From Neisseria sp. (GTDB taxonomy: Bacteria; Pseudomonadota; Gammaproteobacteria; Burkholderiales; Neisseriaceae): a DNA stretch of 64,000 nt. The notes below the pieces were generated by a model that searched no databases, had not been told where the DNA came from, and saw only the letters and a list, made by a program, of their open reading frames with translations. The DNA lies in the NCBI RefSeq assembly GCF_030527965.1, contig NZ_JAUMZU010000004.1:1-64000 (forward strand), written 5' to 3'. The position numbers and the translations under genes were made by a program. This document shows positions 27,482 through 36,821 of the stretch, in pieces. Within the stretch, counting starts at the first letter, position 1. The number at the start of each line of letters is the position of its first letter.

Positions 27482-28225
27482 TTAAAGCGTTTGCGGTTGA
27501 AACCAAACTTGATTGTCTTGCGTGTGTTTTAAAATCGGCCAGTTATAAATCCGGCTTAATGTATCGTTGTTCATCACATGCTCGGTTTGGCCGCACTGAA
27601 CTACTTTTCCCTGATCCATTAATAAAATGTATTCTGCATAGTGGGCGGCGAGATTGATATCGTGCAATACCATAATGACAGTCAAATGATTTTGCGGCAA
27701 AGAACGTAAAAAATGCATCAGCCTGTGTTGGTGGCGCACATCGAGGTGATTGGTCGGTTCATCCATCAGTAGCACTTCTGCGCCTTGCAACAGGGCGCGA
27801 ACGATGGCTGCGCGCTGTTGTTCGCCGCCGCTGAGCGTTTCGATGCGTTTGTTTTGCAGCTCGGTTAAATCGAATTGTGCAAGTAAGTCGAGAGCCTGAC
27901 CTTTGTCGGCGCGTTTCGGGCGCTGATACCAAGCCAGTTTCGGGTAGCGGCCCATCAGCACATATTCCGATAATGTCATTGGCAGCTGAAATTGCTCATG
28001 TTGGCCGACCCAAGCGATTTTGCCTTGGCGCAAAACGGTTTTGATGTTTTCTCCGCACCAGCTTGCTTGCGAATGGCGTAGAAACTGCTTCAGCAAGGTC
28101 GATTTCCCTGCACCGTTGGGGCCGATAACGGCGCTGGTGCAGTGGGCGGGGAATTCGGCACGCTGGATTTCCAGAATGGTGCGGCGGCCGGCTTTGACCG
28201 TACAGTTTTCAATTAATAAAGACAT
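27482..28225 (-). CDS. hmuV: Heme ABC transporter ATP-binding protein
   Basis: The 247-residue ATPase of the heme importer. Walker A GPNGAGKS (35-42), the signature LSGGEQQR (131-138), Walker B LLMDEP (152-157) and an H-loop in MVLHDINLA are all present. It is the last gene of the operon, starting one base after the permease gene. The FecE/HmuV subfamily also serves siderophores and vitamin B12; the heme call rests on the HmuS-like and ChaN-like neighbours. Confidence 0.92.
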   Translation of the reverse strand: MSLLIENCTVKAGRRTILEIQRAEFPAHCTSAVIGPNGAGKSTLLKQFLRHSQASWCGENIKTVLRQGKIAWVGQHEQFQLPMTLSEYVLMGRYPKLAWYQRPKRADKGQALDLLAQFDLTELQNKRIETLSGGEQQRAAIVRALLQGAEVLLMDEPTNHLDVRHQHRLMHFLRSLPQNHLTVIMVLHDINLAAHYAEYILLMDQGKVVQCGQTEHVMNNDTLSRIYNWPILKHTQDNQVWFQPQTL

Positions 28226-28226
28226 A

Positions 28227-29207
28227 TCAAACCTGCCTGTCTTTTACAATCAGCCAAAGGAAAAATGGGCCGCCGAGAATAGCAATGACGATGCCTACCG
28301 GCAAGTCGATAGGATAAACCACCCAACGGGCGAAGGTATCGGCCGACAGCATAAACAGCGAACCGACAAGTGCGGAAAGCGTAATCAGGCGGGTTCTTCC
28401 GCCACCTACCGCCTGAGCCAGCACATTGGGAATCATCATGCCGACAAAACCGATAATCCCCCCCAGTGATACGGCCGCTCCCGTCATTAAGGCAGAACCG
28501 ATTATGGTTAGAATGCGCGTTGTTTGAACGCTGATGCCCATCGTATGCGCCACTTCGTCGCCAAGTAGCAAGCAATCCAAACGGCGGCCTATCGCCAGCA
28601 GCAACAGCAATCCGGCCAACATAACGCTGCCCGCGTATAAGGGGGAAACGAAACCTGCTTCTGAAAAACTGCCGGAAAGCCAAGTCATCGCACTGCGTAA
28701 AGCCATATCGTCTGATAAAAACAAAATCAGGCTAACAAGAGCCGCACAGAGCGAGCTGATGACAAAACCCATCACCAGCAAACCCAGCTTACCGCCGCCT
28801 ACTAAATGGTGCCCGGCAAGAATCAAAATACATACGATAAAAGCACCTAGAAACGCCGCCAGAGGAATACCGATATTCCAGCCCAAAGCAATTGCCAGCA
28901 CAACCCCCATCGCCGCCCCGCCGGACGTGCCGATCAAGCTCGGATCGGCCAACGGATTTTCAAATAAGGCTTGCAAAGCCGCGCCGCTGGCAGATAATGC
29001 GGCACCAACCAGCAATGCAACAAACAGCCGAGGCAGCCGTATTTCCATCAATACGGGATCGGCATTGAAAGGGTTGTTCCAGCCGCCCTCGCCTATGCCG
29101 GCGCAAAACCAGAGCAAAACCGCAAACAGAGGCGGCAAAATTAACAGCCATTTTTTCATCGGATGGTTTTTTCGTTCATGAAAGGTTGATACCGGCTTGC
29201 CGGCCAT
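28227..29207 (-). CDS. hmuU: Heme ABC transporter permease, FecCD family
   Basis: A polytopic inner-membrane permease of 326 residues with about nine or ten membrane segments. The FecCD-type helix with NPLADPSLIGTSGGAA is clear near residue 86, as is the GIIGFVGMMIPN segment that couples to the ATPase. Two starts are possible: ATG 29207, 17 bases after the hmuT stop, or ATG 29159, which trims 16 polar residues. I kept the first because of its tight coupling. A single DUS lies in the hmuT-hmuU junction. Confidence 0.9.
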   Translation of the reverse strand: MAGKPVSTFHERKNHPMKKWLLILPPLFAVLLWFCAGIGEGGWNNPFNADPVLMEIRLPRLFVALLVGAALSASGAALQALFENPLADPSLIGTSGGAAMGVVLAIALGWNIGIPLAAFLGAFIVCILILAGHHLVGGGKLGLLVMGFVISSLCAALVSLILFLSDDMALRSAMTWLSGSFSEAGFVSPLYAGSVMLAGLLLLLAIGRRLDCLLLGDEVAHTMGISVQTTRILTIIGSALMTGAAVSLGGIIGFVGMMIPNVLAQAVGGGRTRLITLSALVGSLFMLSADTFARWVVYPIDLPVGIVIAILGGPFFLWLIVKDRQV

Positions 29208-29224
29208 TGGTTTTCAGACAGGCA

Positions 29225-30013
29225 TTATTTACCCAAACGGTTTAAGCGGCCGACGATATCGGGCGTATAAAGGCCGTAGCGCATATAATCTTCGGCCTCC
29301 CAAAACAGAACGTGTTTGTTTTTAGCAGCGGGGCTGGCGGCAATTTCAGGGCGGGCCAACACTTTGGCAAGACCGCCGATGTTTTTTTCATTGTGCTTGG
29401 CAATGATAATTACATCGGGTTTGGCCGTCAGCCAGGCTTCGCGGGAAAAGGGTTTCAGGCCGTCTACCGAAGCGGCTGCGTTTATGCCGCCGGCCAGTTT
29501 GATTAAAGTATCGCCCACGGTGTTTTTACCTGAAACATAGCGCCCGTCATAGCTGAGAATATAGCGTTTGCCGGTGGAAGGAAGTTGCTTGATGTTGTTT
29601 TTAAAACGCTGCGCCAGCGCCGAGGCTTGCGGCATTTTATTGAGCAATTTGCCGATGCGCTCAAAGCTTTGCTGATATTGTTCCAAAGATTCGGAAGGGA
29701 TCACGTTTTCGGCGTGCACGCCGGTGCGGTTAATTTGCGCATAAATGCCGTCGGGTTTTGCCATCCAGCTACCGATGACTAAATCCGGCTTTTTCGCCAA
29801 AATCGGTTCGGATGAGAAATTGCGGTAAAAACCGATGGTCGGAATGTTTTTATAAACCGGATTGCGGTTGAATTCGTGAATGCCGACCACTTCTTTTTCC
29901 GCGCCGATTTGAGCGACGATGTCGGCGACATCGGGTGTTAACACGACGATGCGTTGAGCAAAGCTCGGTATGGCCAACAGAGCCAGTAAAGCTGTAAAAA
30001 TCTGTTTCTTCAT
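29225..30013 (-). CDS. hmuT: Periplasmic heme-binding protein
   Basis: A 262-residue substrate-binding protein with a signal peptide cleaved after SFA (about residue 19). It has the two-lobe class III pattern: VVLTPDVADIVAQIGAEKEVVG at the start, GFYRNFSSEPILAKKPDLVIG, and a long connecting helix. HmuT-type proteins hand heme to the HmuUV permease. It follows the HmuS-like gene after 48 bases. Heme rather than another iron chelate is inferred from context. Confidence 0.88.
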   Translation of the reverse strand: MKKQIFTALLALLAIPSFAQRIVVLTPDVADIVAQIGAEKEVVGIHEFNRNPVYKNIPTIGFYRNFSSEPILAKKPDLVIGSWMAKPDGIYAQINRTGVHAENVIPSESLEQYQQSFERIGKLLNKMPQASALAQRFKNNIKQLPSTGKRYILSYDGRYVSGKNTVGDTLIKLAGGINAAASVDGLKPFSREAWLTAKPDVIIIAKHNEKNIGGLAKVLARPEIAASPAAKNKHVLFWEAEDYMRYGLYTPDIVGRLNRLGK

Positions 30014-30061
30014 TCGGGGGCCTTTCGTTTTTAATCCATTTTATTCAGGAAAATTGAAAAT

Positions 30062-31087
30062 TTATTTTTTAAACGTTTCTAATGTTTCCGTAATTAAATC
30101 ACGCCATTGTTGCGGTTCTTCTTCTGCATCGGCCGGTCGGCCGAAAAGCTGGAGTACAAGCTCCCTATTGCTATTATAAGCCTCCAAGCTGTGAACGATG
30201 CCGGTGCTGCCCGGACGGCGGACAAACCATACTTCGGCTAAAGCATCGTCCTTTAAATAGAAGCTGAAATGTTCTTCATCTTCATCCAGAATATTCAGAT
30301 AGCCTTCTGCCCGGCCGACGTGATGCACTTTGCCTGTCTGAATTTGCACCATTCCGCTGTTGTTAACAAAAATCAGTAAAGTGATTCCACGCTGCGCACA
30401 TTGCTTGAAAATAAATTCAATCGATTCGTTGTTCAATCTTTGAGCATCTTTTTCCGGCGCATATTCCAGCCCTTGTAATCGATCAATGCCGAATTCGGCA
30501 AGGATAATGCGGAAATGATGCACATTTTTTAAATTCTGCCATTCTTGTTGATATTCTTGAATTTTTTCTGCCGGCAAGGTTATGGCCTGATATGGCTCTT
30601 GCGGCGGGGCTGGCTCGAAAACGGGTTGCTGATTGCTTGAATATTTCTGGCAGAGTTGTTCCCATGCAGGAATTGCCGATTTATCGGTCACGAAAACCTT
30701 TTCAATCGCTTTGCCGTAGGCATCGTAAAAATGAAAAGCGTAAGTCTGGTTGGTTTTAACCGCCAGAATGTGTTTCCAGCGTTTTAAAAACAGGCGCAGA
30801 TCAAGGCCGCCGAGGTTAATTGCGGTTCCCATCATGGGCGAGAGATCGAGATTTTTATACAGCCCTTTTTTTTCATGCAGGGCAACGGAATTCCGAACAG
30901 CACTTTTTACTTCGCCGAGCTTTACCAATTCGGGCAAGAAAGCCATGATGTCGCTGCCGAGGTATTGCGTGTCGGAAAAACTGGCGATGAGTTCTCCTTC
31001 GCTTACGCCTAATCGGGCAACGGCATCACGCTGGTGTATGCCTTGTTTTTTCAATTCGAGATAGCGTTGATAGAGGGTGTTGGACAT
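30062..31087 (-). CDS. hmuS: HmuS/HemS-family heme-handling protein
   Basis: A 341-residue cytoplasmic protein with two HemS repeats (residues 1-155 and 180-335). Members bind heme and either pass it on or break it down. The proximal ligand should be His190 in the NVHHF segment, where the family has D-V-H-x-F. The ATG at 31087 has AAAGGA at good spacing; another ATG two codons earlier overlaps that site. It contains an A8 run on the coding strand near 30866-30873 and an internal DUS near 30332. HemO, encoded at 58 kb, is an unrelated enzyme with an overlapping role. Confidence 0.9.
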   Translation of the reverse strand: MSNTLYQRYLELKKQGIHQRDAVARLGVSEGELIASFSDTQYLGSDIMAFLPELVKLGEVKSAVRNSVALHEKKGLYKNLDLSPMMGTAINLGGLDLRLFLKRWKHILAVKTNQTYAFHFYDAYGKAIEKVFVTDKSAIPAWEQLCQKYSSNQQPVFEPAPPQEPYQAITLPAEKIQEYQQEWQNLKNVHHFRIILAEFGIDRLQGLEYAPEKDAQRLNNESIEFIFKQCAQRGITLLIFVNNSGMVQIQTGKVHHVGRAEGYLNILDEDEEHFSFYLKDDALAEVWFVRRPGSTGIVHSLEAYNSNRELVLQLFGRPADAEEEPQQWRDLITETLETFKK

Positions 31088-31136
31088 AAACATTCCTTTG
31101 ATTCTTTGAGTTGGCGGCGTGTTAGGTGCGGCTCGC

Positions 31137-31940
31137 TTAATGTTTTACGGATTGATTCAGATACCAAATATAGTCTCCATGCCCGGGGTCGATATCGCTC
31201 TCTTTATCCGTGAGTATGACGACTTTCAGCTTGCTCGGGAACGCGGCATCTTTTAAAAACAAAGGTACGCCAAGGTGTTTCGAGGTATGAATCGAACCGG
31301 CCAGCAACCAAGCGGGCTTTGGTGCGGCCATCAAGTTGGCGGTCATAGTATGGTCTTTGAATTGTTGCATGGAAACCAAACCGTCGGTACTGCCGTGATT
31401 GGAGTCCATCAGTTCGGCTAAGGTTTTGCGCACTTCAAAATTGCTGCTGTTTTTTCCGTGCGGCATAAAACCGGTTGCCGCAAGGGTTTGGGATCGCGGC
31501 GGGTTGGCAGCTAATACTGTGGCAGGCTGCCGCATAATGAAGTTCATCACGCCCGAATAAGCAGTCCAGTCCCATGCTCCGTTCCAATTCATTTTGCCTG
31601 CCAGCCTTCGTTCGCTGGTTTTTCCTCCGTTCAAAAGCCATTGCTGCACCTCGGTTACGTCTTTTTGCTGCGAGGCGTCAATCATCTCCAGCAATACCGA
31701 GCCTTTGTTCCTTTGCTCTGCTGTTTGCTGCAATAGCCATAGCTCGGCCTCGTGATGTGCGGAGTCGTCATGTTTTTCGCCGATTAATACGATATCGGCT
31801 TGTTGCAAAGATGAAATTAAGGCTTCCGGCGTAATATCGTGCCGGGCCGTTGCATCGTAAATTCGCCCCTGAGGAGCCGGCTCGGCATAAGCGAATCCGA
31901 GCGTGAAGCTCAGGGCGATAGTAAGCAGTAACTTCTTCAT
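31137..31940 (-). CDS. ChaN-family heme-associated protein, secreted
   Basis: 267 residues with a cleavable signal peptide (AYA, residue 19), no lipobox cysteine, and the ChaN fold signature GEKHDDSAHH (54-63) near the start of the domain, followed by LLEMID. ChaN of Campylobacter binds two cofacial hemes and its gene is iron-regulated; the wider family overlaps with Tiki-like metalloproteases. It lies between the receptor and hmuS, 49 bases before hmuS, so I infer heme storage or relay in the periplasm. Standard hmuRSTUV operons lack this gene. Confidence 0.87.
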   Translation of the reverse strand: MKKLLLTIALSFTLGFAYAEPAPQGRIYDATARHDITPEALISSLQQADIVLIGEKHDDSAHHEAELWLLQQTAEQRNKGSVLLEMIDASQQKDVTEVQQWLLNGGKTSERRLAGKMNWNGAWDWTAYSGVMNFIMRQPATVLAANPPRSQTLAATGFMPHGKNSSNFEVRKTLAELMDSNHGSTDGLVSMQQFKDHTMTANLMAAPKPAWLLAGSIHTSKHLGVPLFLKDAAFPSKLKVVILTDKESDIDPGHGDYIWYLNQSVKH

Positions 31941-32035
31941 AATAAAAACGTTTCTTTAAATGTTTTGCAAAGCCTGTCTGAAAACGCTTTGAATAAAGCT
32001 AAACAATGATTTGCTATTATGCTATTAAAGGAAAT

Positions 32036-34294
32036 TTAGAATTTCAGCGTCAAACCGCCATAAATGGTACGGCCTCTGCCTGTTCCGCTATTGGCATTAT
32101 TGTCCGGGCCTAAGTTTCCTGTGGCTAATGTACCGCCGCTAAGCGGATAGTTGTAAACACGATTGGTAACATTATCAATATTCAAAAAGAGGCTTAGATT
32201 TTTACTGGCTTTATAGATGGCGTATAAGTCGAACAATTTAGGGTTTTTGTCGACTTTATTGACTGCTTGAATGTCTGTATCGATATCTGTTTCGCCGGCA
32301 ACGGAATCTTTGCCGGTAAAGCTTATCCGCCATCCAACAATGAGGCGGTTATTTAGCCAACGGGTACCAGCATCTATCATCCAAACGCTTTCTGGCTGTG
32401 TTCTGATATGGGAAATGCCTAAAGCAGAGAGATAGTCGGGCGGGAAATCTGTTCGAGTTTTACTCCAGCTCATATTGACATAAGCACGGCCGAAATCATA
32501 ACCGCCCTCCAATTCCCAACCCCGCATATGAGTTGTATCGGGTATGTTTCGGTATACACCTATTGGAGTAAGACGATTTTCATGCGTACCATCAAAATAA
32601 TCCTCATAACTGCAACGGCTCAAATCTGTATTGCCACACACGTAAAACTGATCTTGTAAAATATAGTTTTTAACCTGATTATTGAAATAGTTTACTTTCA
32701 TACGCAAAGTATCGTTTTCTGCGAACAAGCCTTGCTTGAAAATATTAAACCCTAAATCGCGGTTGAATGAAGACTCCCCTTTCAGATAGGGGTTAACCGA
32801 ATAAGGATTGCCTTTATTGTTATTGACATACATAAATTCCTGAACATTCGGGCTGCGGCTGCTTTTGCCTATGTTGGTGTAAAGCTCAAGCCAATCCAAT
32901 GGCTTGTAACTTATGCCGATACGCGGGTTGACATGGTTTTCTTTTCGATTGAAATGGATGTTACCGCCTTTGGGTAAAATGATGGATCCGTTATCGTCTG
33001 TCGGCGGCAGATAACCCCGCAATCCGTATCTTTCATAATGTATTCCGGCTGATAATATCCATTTTCCGGGCTGCCAATTGGCATCAATAAAAGCGCTGTC
33101 TAAGTTTTGCTGGCCTTCGACTAAAAGCGATTTATTGGAATGATTGCTGTTATAACGAACACGGGTAATTTTCGTACCGTAATTGAAAGACAAATCGTTC
33201 CCGCCTACGTCAAATAAGGTTTGGTTTTTTAATACCAGAGATAAAGCAGGGTTTCGGGTGGTTCGCCCGACATAAGATTCCTGAGAGTTTTCTGCAGATA
33301 AAAAGTTTTGCTTCGCTTCGCTATAGGCAATATCTGCATGCAGGTCAACCCAATCCGATAAGGGGTTGTAGCGGTATTTTAATAAGCCCATTTGAGTTTT
33401 AACTTCTAACGGGCTGTGGTTATTTAAAAATCTTGCTCTATTGTATAAGTGGCTCAATGTAAAACTGTGGTGGCTATTGGGTTTGATTTGAATTTTGTTT
33501 AATGTTCCCCAAGACTTGGAACCACTTTCTGCAGCAACAGAGCTATTGAAATCATCTCCTGCAATCAATTCTCCCGCGCCGTTTTTATAACCGTATTTTC
33601 GCTTGCCGCTGATGGCACTTATAAAACCGACACTACCGCCGTTATCTAAATCCAAACGCGAACCGATACCGATCATGCCGTTTTTGCCATAACCATTGCT
33701 GCCGCGCCGGTAGGTTGTTTTCACGCCGAAATTTTTACCTTCGGCAACCAAGTCATCCACACCAATGGTGCGGAATTCAGCGCTGCCGGTTAAAGCGTTT
33801 ATTCCTGATGCTCCGGAAACCGCACCACGGTTAACGTCAATACTTGAAATAAAGTTTTCGTCTATATAAGTCGTGCTGCCGTTCCAGCCGTGTGCAGGGT
33901 TCGCTTGATAGAAGGTTTGGCTGACGCCGTCGATTGTTGTGTTTACCCTTCCGAAGCCTTCCAATCCGCGGATATTTACGGCAAAACCGCCTTGTCCGAG
34001 ATCGTGTTGAGTAAACGTTCCGGGCATGGTGCGGATAATGGTGTTGATATCTTGCCCTAAAACATCATTGTCCCGATGACTGGTGGCAAAAGGTTTTTGA
34101 AAAGGTGCATTGGCACGGGAACCTATCACGTTGACGGTGGATACTTCTATTGCAGGCGTGTGGGACGATTGCCCGGACGCCACATAATCTGTTGAAACAG
34201 GCGCATTAGGCTTATCTGCATCAGCCCAGCTAAATGCAGGAAAACAATACAAAATAGATAAAAAAACAGGAGATGCTTTGAACATTTTAACCAT
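32036..34294 (-). CDS. TonB-dependent heme/hemoglobin receptor
   Basis: A 752-residue outer-membrane receptor: signal peptide (to about residue 24), TonB-box-like EVSTVNVIG near 50-58, plug domain with the DTIDGVSQT-like TTIDGVSQTF strand, then a 22-strand barrel ending in the terminal aromatic LTLKF. It fits the heme/hemoglobin receptor group. The usual FRAP box appears as SRSPNVQEF and the NPNL box as NPYL, with no histidine between them, so heme contact may differ from HmuR. It leads the operon and has a Fur-like box 26 bases upstream. Codon use is slightly richer in AT than in the neighbours. Confidence 0.9.
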   Translation of the reverse strand: MVKMFKASPVFLSILYCFPAFSWADADKPNAPVSTDYVASGQSSHTPAIEVSTVNVIGSRANAPFQKPFATSHRDNDVLGQDINTIIRTMPGTFTQHDLGQGGFAVNIRGLEGFGRVNTTIDGVSQTFYQANPAHGWNGSTTYIDENFISSIDVNRGAVSGASGINALTGSAEFRTIGVDDLVAEGKNFGVKTTYRRGSNGYGKNGMIGIGSRLDLDNGGSVGFISAISGKRKYGYKNGAGELIAGDDFNSSVAAESGSKSWGTLNKIQIKPNSHHSFTLSHLYNRARFLNNHSPLEVKTQMGLLKYRYNPLSDWVDLHADIAYSEAKQNFLSAENSQESYVGRTTRNPALSLVLKNQTLFDVGGNDLSFNYGTKITRVRYNSNHSNKSLLVEGQQNLDSAFIDANWQPGKWILSAGIHYERYGLRGYLPPTDDNGSIILPKGGNIHFNRKENHVNPRIGISYKPLDWLELYTNIGKSSRSPNVQEFMYVNNNKGNPYSVNPYLKGESSFNRDLGFNIFKQGLFAENDTLRMKVNYFNNQVKNYILQDQFYVCGNTDLSRCSYEDYFDGTHENRLTPIGVYRNIPDTTHMRGWELEGGYDFGRAYVNMSWSKTRTDFPPDYLSALGISHIRTQPESVWMIDAGTRWLNNRLIVGWRISFTGKDSVAGETDIDTDIQAVNKVDKNPKLFDLYAIYKASKNLSLFLNIDNVTNRVYNYPLSGGTLATGNLGPDNNANSGTGRGRTIYGGLTLKF

Positions 34295-34320
34295 TAAGAA
34301 TATTTTTTAAAAAAGAGAAT

Positions 34321-34339
34321 TATAATGATAATTAATCTT
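34321..34339 (-). promoter_or_regulatory. Fur box of the heme uptake operon
   Basis: TATAATGATAATTAATCTT matches 14 of 19 positions of the Fur consensus GATAATGATAATCATTATC, including an unbroken run of eleven. It lies 26 bases before the receptor start. Repression by Fur with iron is inferred. Confidence 0.65.
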
Positions 34340-34464
34340 ATTAAAAAATTACAATGGCTATTTACATAATTTATGAATAGAGAGTTTTATTCTAATTTAT
34401 TGAATAAAAACAAAAAAAGATAAATTTAAATAATATTAAGCCTGTCTGAAAACAAAAAAATAAC

Positions 34465-34485
34465 GGCCATATTTAAAATATGGCC
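34465..34485 (-). terminator. prlC terminator
   Basis: Perfect 10-bp arms GGCCATATTT / AAATATGGCC around one base, followed on the minus strand by GTTATTTTTTT. Confidence 0.75.
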
Positions 34486-34619
34486 GGCTTTTATGAAATT
34501 TTACTGTAAATAGTTAATTATATTTAAAAGTGATAATAATTGCAATAAAATTGCAATTTCTGGCTGATTTTTCCAAAAATCTTTCAGGTAGGCATTTTTA
34601 TTCTTAATTTTGAGACGGA

Positions 34620-36665
34620 TTAAGCTGCCTCGTCAAAACCGCTGTGGCGCAACAAGGCGTCGATTTTCGGCTCTCTACCTCGGAAAGCTTTGAAAGAATC
34701 CATTGCACTGCGGCTGCCGCCCATAGCAAGAATTTCATTCCAGAATCGGGCTCCGGTTGCTTTGATATCGTCACTTTCTTCAAAAGCAGCGTAGGCATCG
34801 GCGCTTAAAACTTCTGCCCATGCGTAGCTATAATACCCGGCAGAATAGCCGCCGGCGAAAATGTGGCCGAAACTGTTGGCGAAACGGTTGAATTCGGGAG
34901 GATGAACTACCGCCACTTCCTGCCTTACTTTTTTCAGTGTTTGAGCCCAATCAGCTTGTTTGGCCGGGTCTGTTTCGCCATAAATCAACATATCAAACAA
35001 ACCGAACTCCATCTGGCGTACGATAAACATGCCGCGTTGGAAGTTTTTGGCCGCCACCATTTTGTCAAACAATTCACGCGGTAACGGCTGTCCGGTTTCT
35101 TCATGTTCAGACATTTCCGACAATACATCGTATTCCCATACGAAATTTTCCATAAATTGGCTAGGCAATTCCACGGCATCCCATTCCACGCCGTTGATTC
35201 CCGATACGCCCAATTCATCTATGCGTGTGAGCAAGTGATGCAAGCCGTGGCCGGTTTCATGGAATAAGGTCAGGATTTCATCATGCGTTAAGTGCGCTTC
35301 TTTACCGTTGACGGGCGGGGTAAAGTTACAAACCAAATAGGCCACAGGGTTTTGTATTTGGCCTGCTTTGTTTTCAGAAAGGAAACGCCGCCGGCCGCGG
35401 TAATCGTTCATCCATGCGCCGCCACGCTTTCCTTCGCGGGCGTATAAATCCATGTAAACGCCGCCGATAATCGAACCGCCTTTTTCCAATTCAAAATAAC
35501 ATACGTCGGGATGCCATACGGGTACGGTTTTGGCGATTAAATTAACACCGTATAAGCGTTTGATTTGGGAGAACAAGCCGCTTAATACTTTACCAGCCGG
35601 GAAATATTTTTTCACTTCTGTTACGGAAAAAGCATATTTGGCTTCTCGCAATTTTTCGCTGGCGTAAGGTAAATCCCAAGCCTGCGGCTCGCTGATGCCA
35701 AGGTTTTCTTTGGCAAAAGATTGAACTTCCGCCAAATCTTTTTCGGCAAAAGGTTTGGCTCGCTTGGATAAATCACGCAAAAACTCGATAACTTGCTCCG
35801 GCGATTCGGCCATTTTGGTATAAAGCGATAACTGGGCATAATTGGCAAAGCCGAGCAGTTTGGCTTCTTCTTGTGCAATTTCCAGCCTGCGGGTAATGTT
35901 GCCGGTATTGTCCCATTCGGGTTTTCCGAATTCACTGGCGCGGGTGGTGTAGGCACGGTACATTTCGGCACGCAGCTCGCGATCATCGGCATATTGCATT
36001 ACGGCCAGATAATGCGGCATCTGCAAACCGATTTTGTAGCCTTGTTTGCCTTCGGATTGCGCATCGGCGGCAAACAGGGCTTTGGCATCTTCAGGAATGC
36101 CGGTAAGGCGGCTGTCGTCATCCAGATAAATGGAAAAAGCGTCGGTTGCATCCAACACGTTTTGGCTGAATTGTGCGGCCAACTGGGCGCTTTCGGTTTG
36201 AAGTTCGGCAAAACGAACTTGCTCTGTTGGCGGTAATTCAGCGCCGCTCAATACGAAATCACGCAAATCATGTTCCAGTTTGGTTTTGCGTGCGGCATCC
36301 AATTTATCGAACTCAGGCGAAGCTTTAATGGCTTTAAAGCGTGTATAAAGTTCGATATCTTGGCCGATTTCTGTAAAAAAGGCAGTAACTTCCGGCATTA
36401 GCGCATTATATTCCGCGCGTAATTCGGGTGTATCGACCACTGAGTTTAAATGGGAAACGACGCCCCAGATTCGACCGACTTTTTCGGTAATGTCCGTTAG
36501 GCGTTCTACTGTGTTGAGCCATGTGGTTTCGGATTGGGCTTTGATTTCTGCAATGGCTTTTTTCGCTTCTTCCATGGCTTTTTGCATGGCGGGTTTGATG
36601 TCGGCGGTTTCGATTTCGTTAAAACGCGGTTCATCTGCTAGGTTTAGCAATATATCGTTTTTCAT
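34620..36665 (-). CDS. prlC: Oligopeptidase A (M3 metallopeptidase)
   Basis: A cytoplasmic zinc peptidase of 681 residues that degrades short peptides, including cleaved signal peptides. The zinc motif HETGH is at 469-473 (LFHETGHGLHH), with the third-ligand region following. The N-terminal helical lid and overall length match PrlC/OpdA. Single gene, leftward, with its own hairpin. A single DUS lies in the upstream spacer near 36702. Confidence 0.96.
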   Translation of the reverse strand: MKNDILLNLADEPRFNEIETADIKPAMQKAMEEAKKAIAEIKAQSETTWLNTVERLTDITEKVGRIWGVVSHLNSVVDTPELRAEYNALMPEVTAFFTEIGQDIELYTRFKAIKASPEFDKLDAARKTKLEHDLRDFVLSGAELPPTEQVRFAELQTESAQLAAQFSQNVLDATDAFSIYLDDDSRLTGIPEDAKALFAADAQSEGKQGYKIGLQMPHYLAVMQYADDRELRAEMYRAYTTRASEFGKPEWDNTGNITRRLEIAQEEAKLLGFANYAQLSLYTKMAESPEQVIEFLRDLSKRAKPFAEKDLAEVQSFAKENLGISEPQAWDLPYASEKLREAKYAFSVTEVKKYFPAGKVLSGLFSQIKRLYGVNLIAKTVPVWHPDVCYFELEKGGSIIGGVYMDLYAREGKRGGAWMNDYRGRRRFLSENKAGQIQNPVAYLVCNFTPPVNGKEAHLTHDEILTLFHETGHGLHHLLTRIDELGVSGINGVEWDAVELPSQFMENFVWEYDVLSEMSEHEETGQPLPRELFDKMVAAKNFQRGMFIVRQMEFGLFDMLIYGETDPAKQADWAQTLKKVRQEVAVVHPPEFNRFANSFGHIFAGGYSAGYYSYAWAEVLSADAYAAFEESDDIKATGARFWNEILAMGGSRSAMDSFKAFRGREPKIDALLRHSGFDEAA

Positions 36666-36821
36666 AAGATTCTCACTCTGATGGGGGCAGACGGCCGAAT
36701 GCCTGTCTGAATGTTAATTAAAATAGGGGCAAAACCAGTAGTTTTCATGATTTTTTGATTGATATTTTCTATCGTGCCGTCTGATGTGGAATAATCGGTT
36801 TAATTTCAGATTATTTCATTT

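Larger units (their letters stand above)
34295..34619. other. Spacer between prlC and the heme receptor gene
   Basis: 325 AT-rich bases that hold the receptor promoter with a Fur-like box, a single DUS (about 34441), and the prlC terminator. Nothing else is recognisable. Confidence 0.6.
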
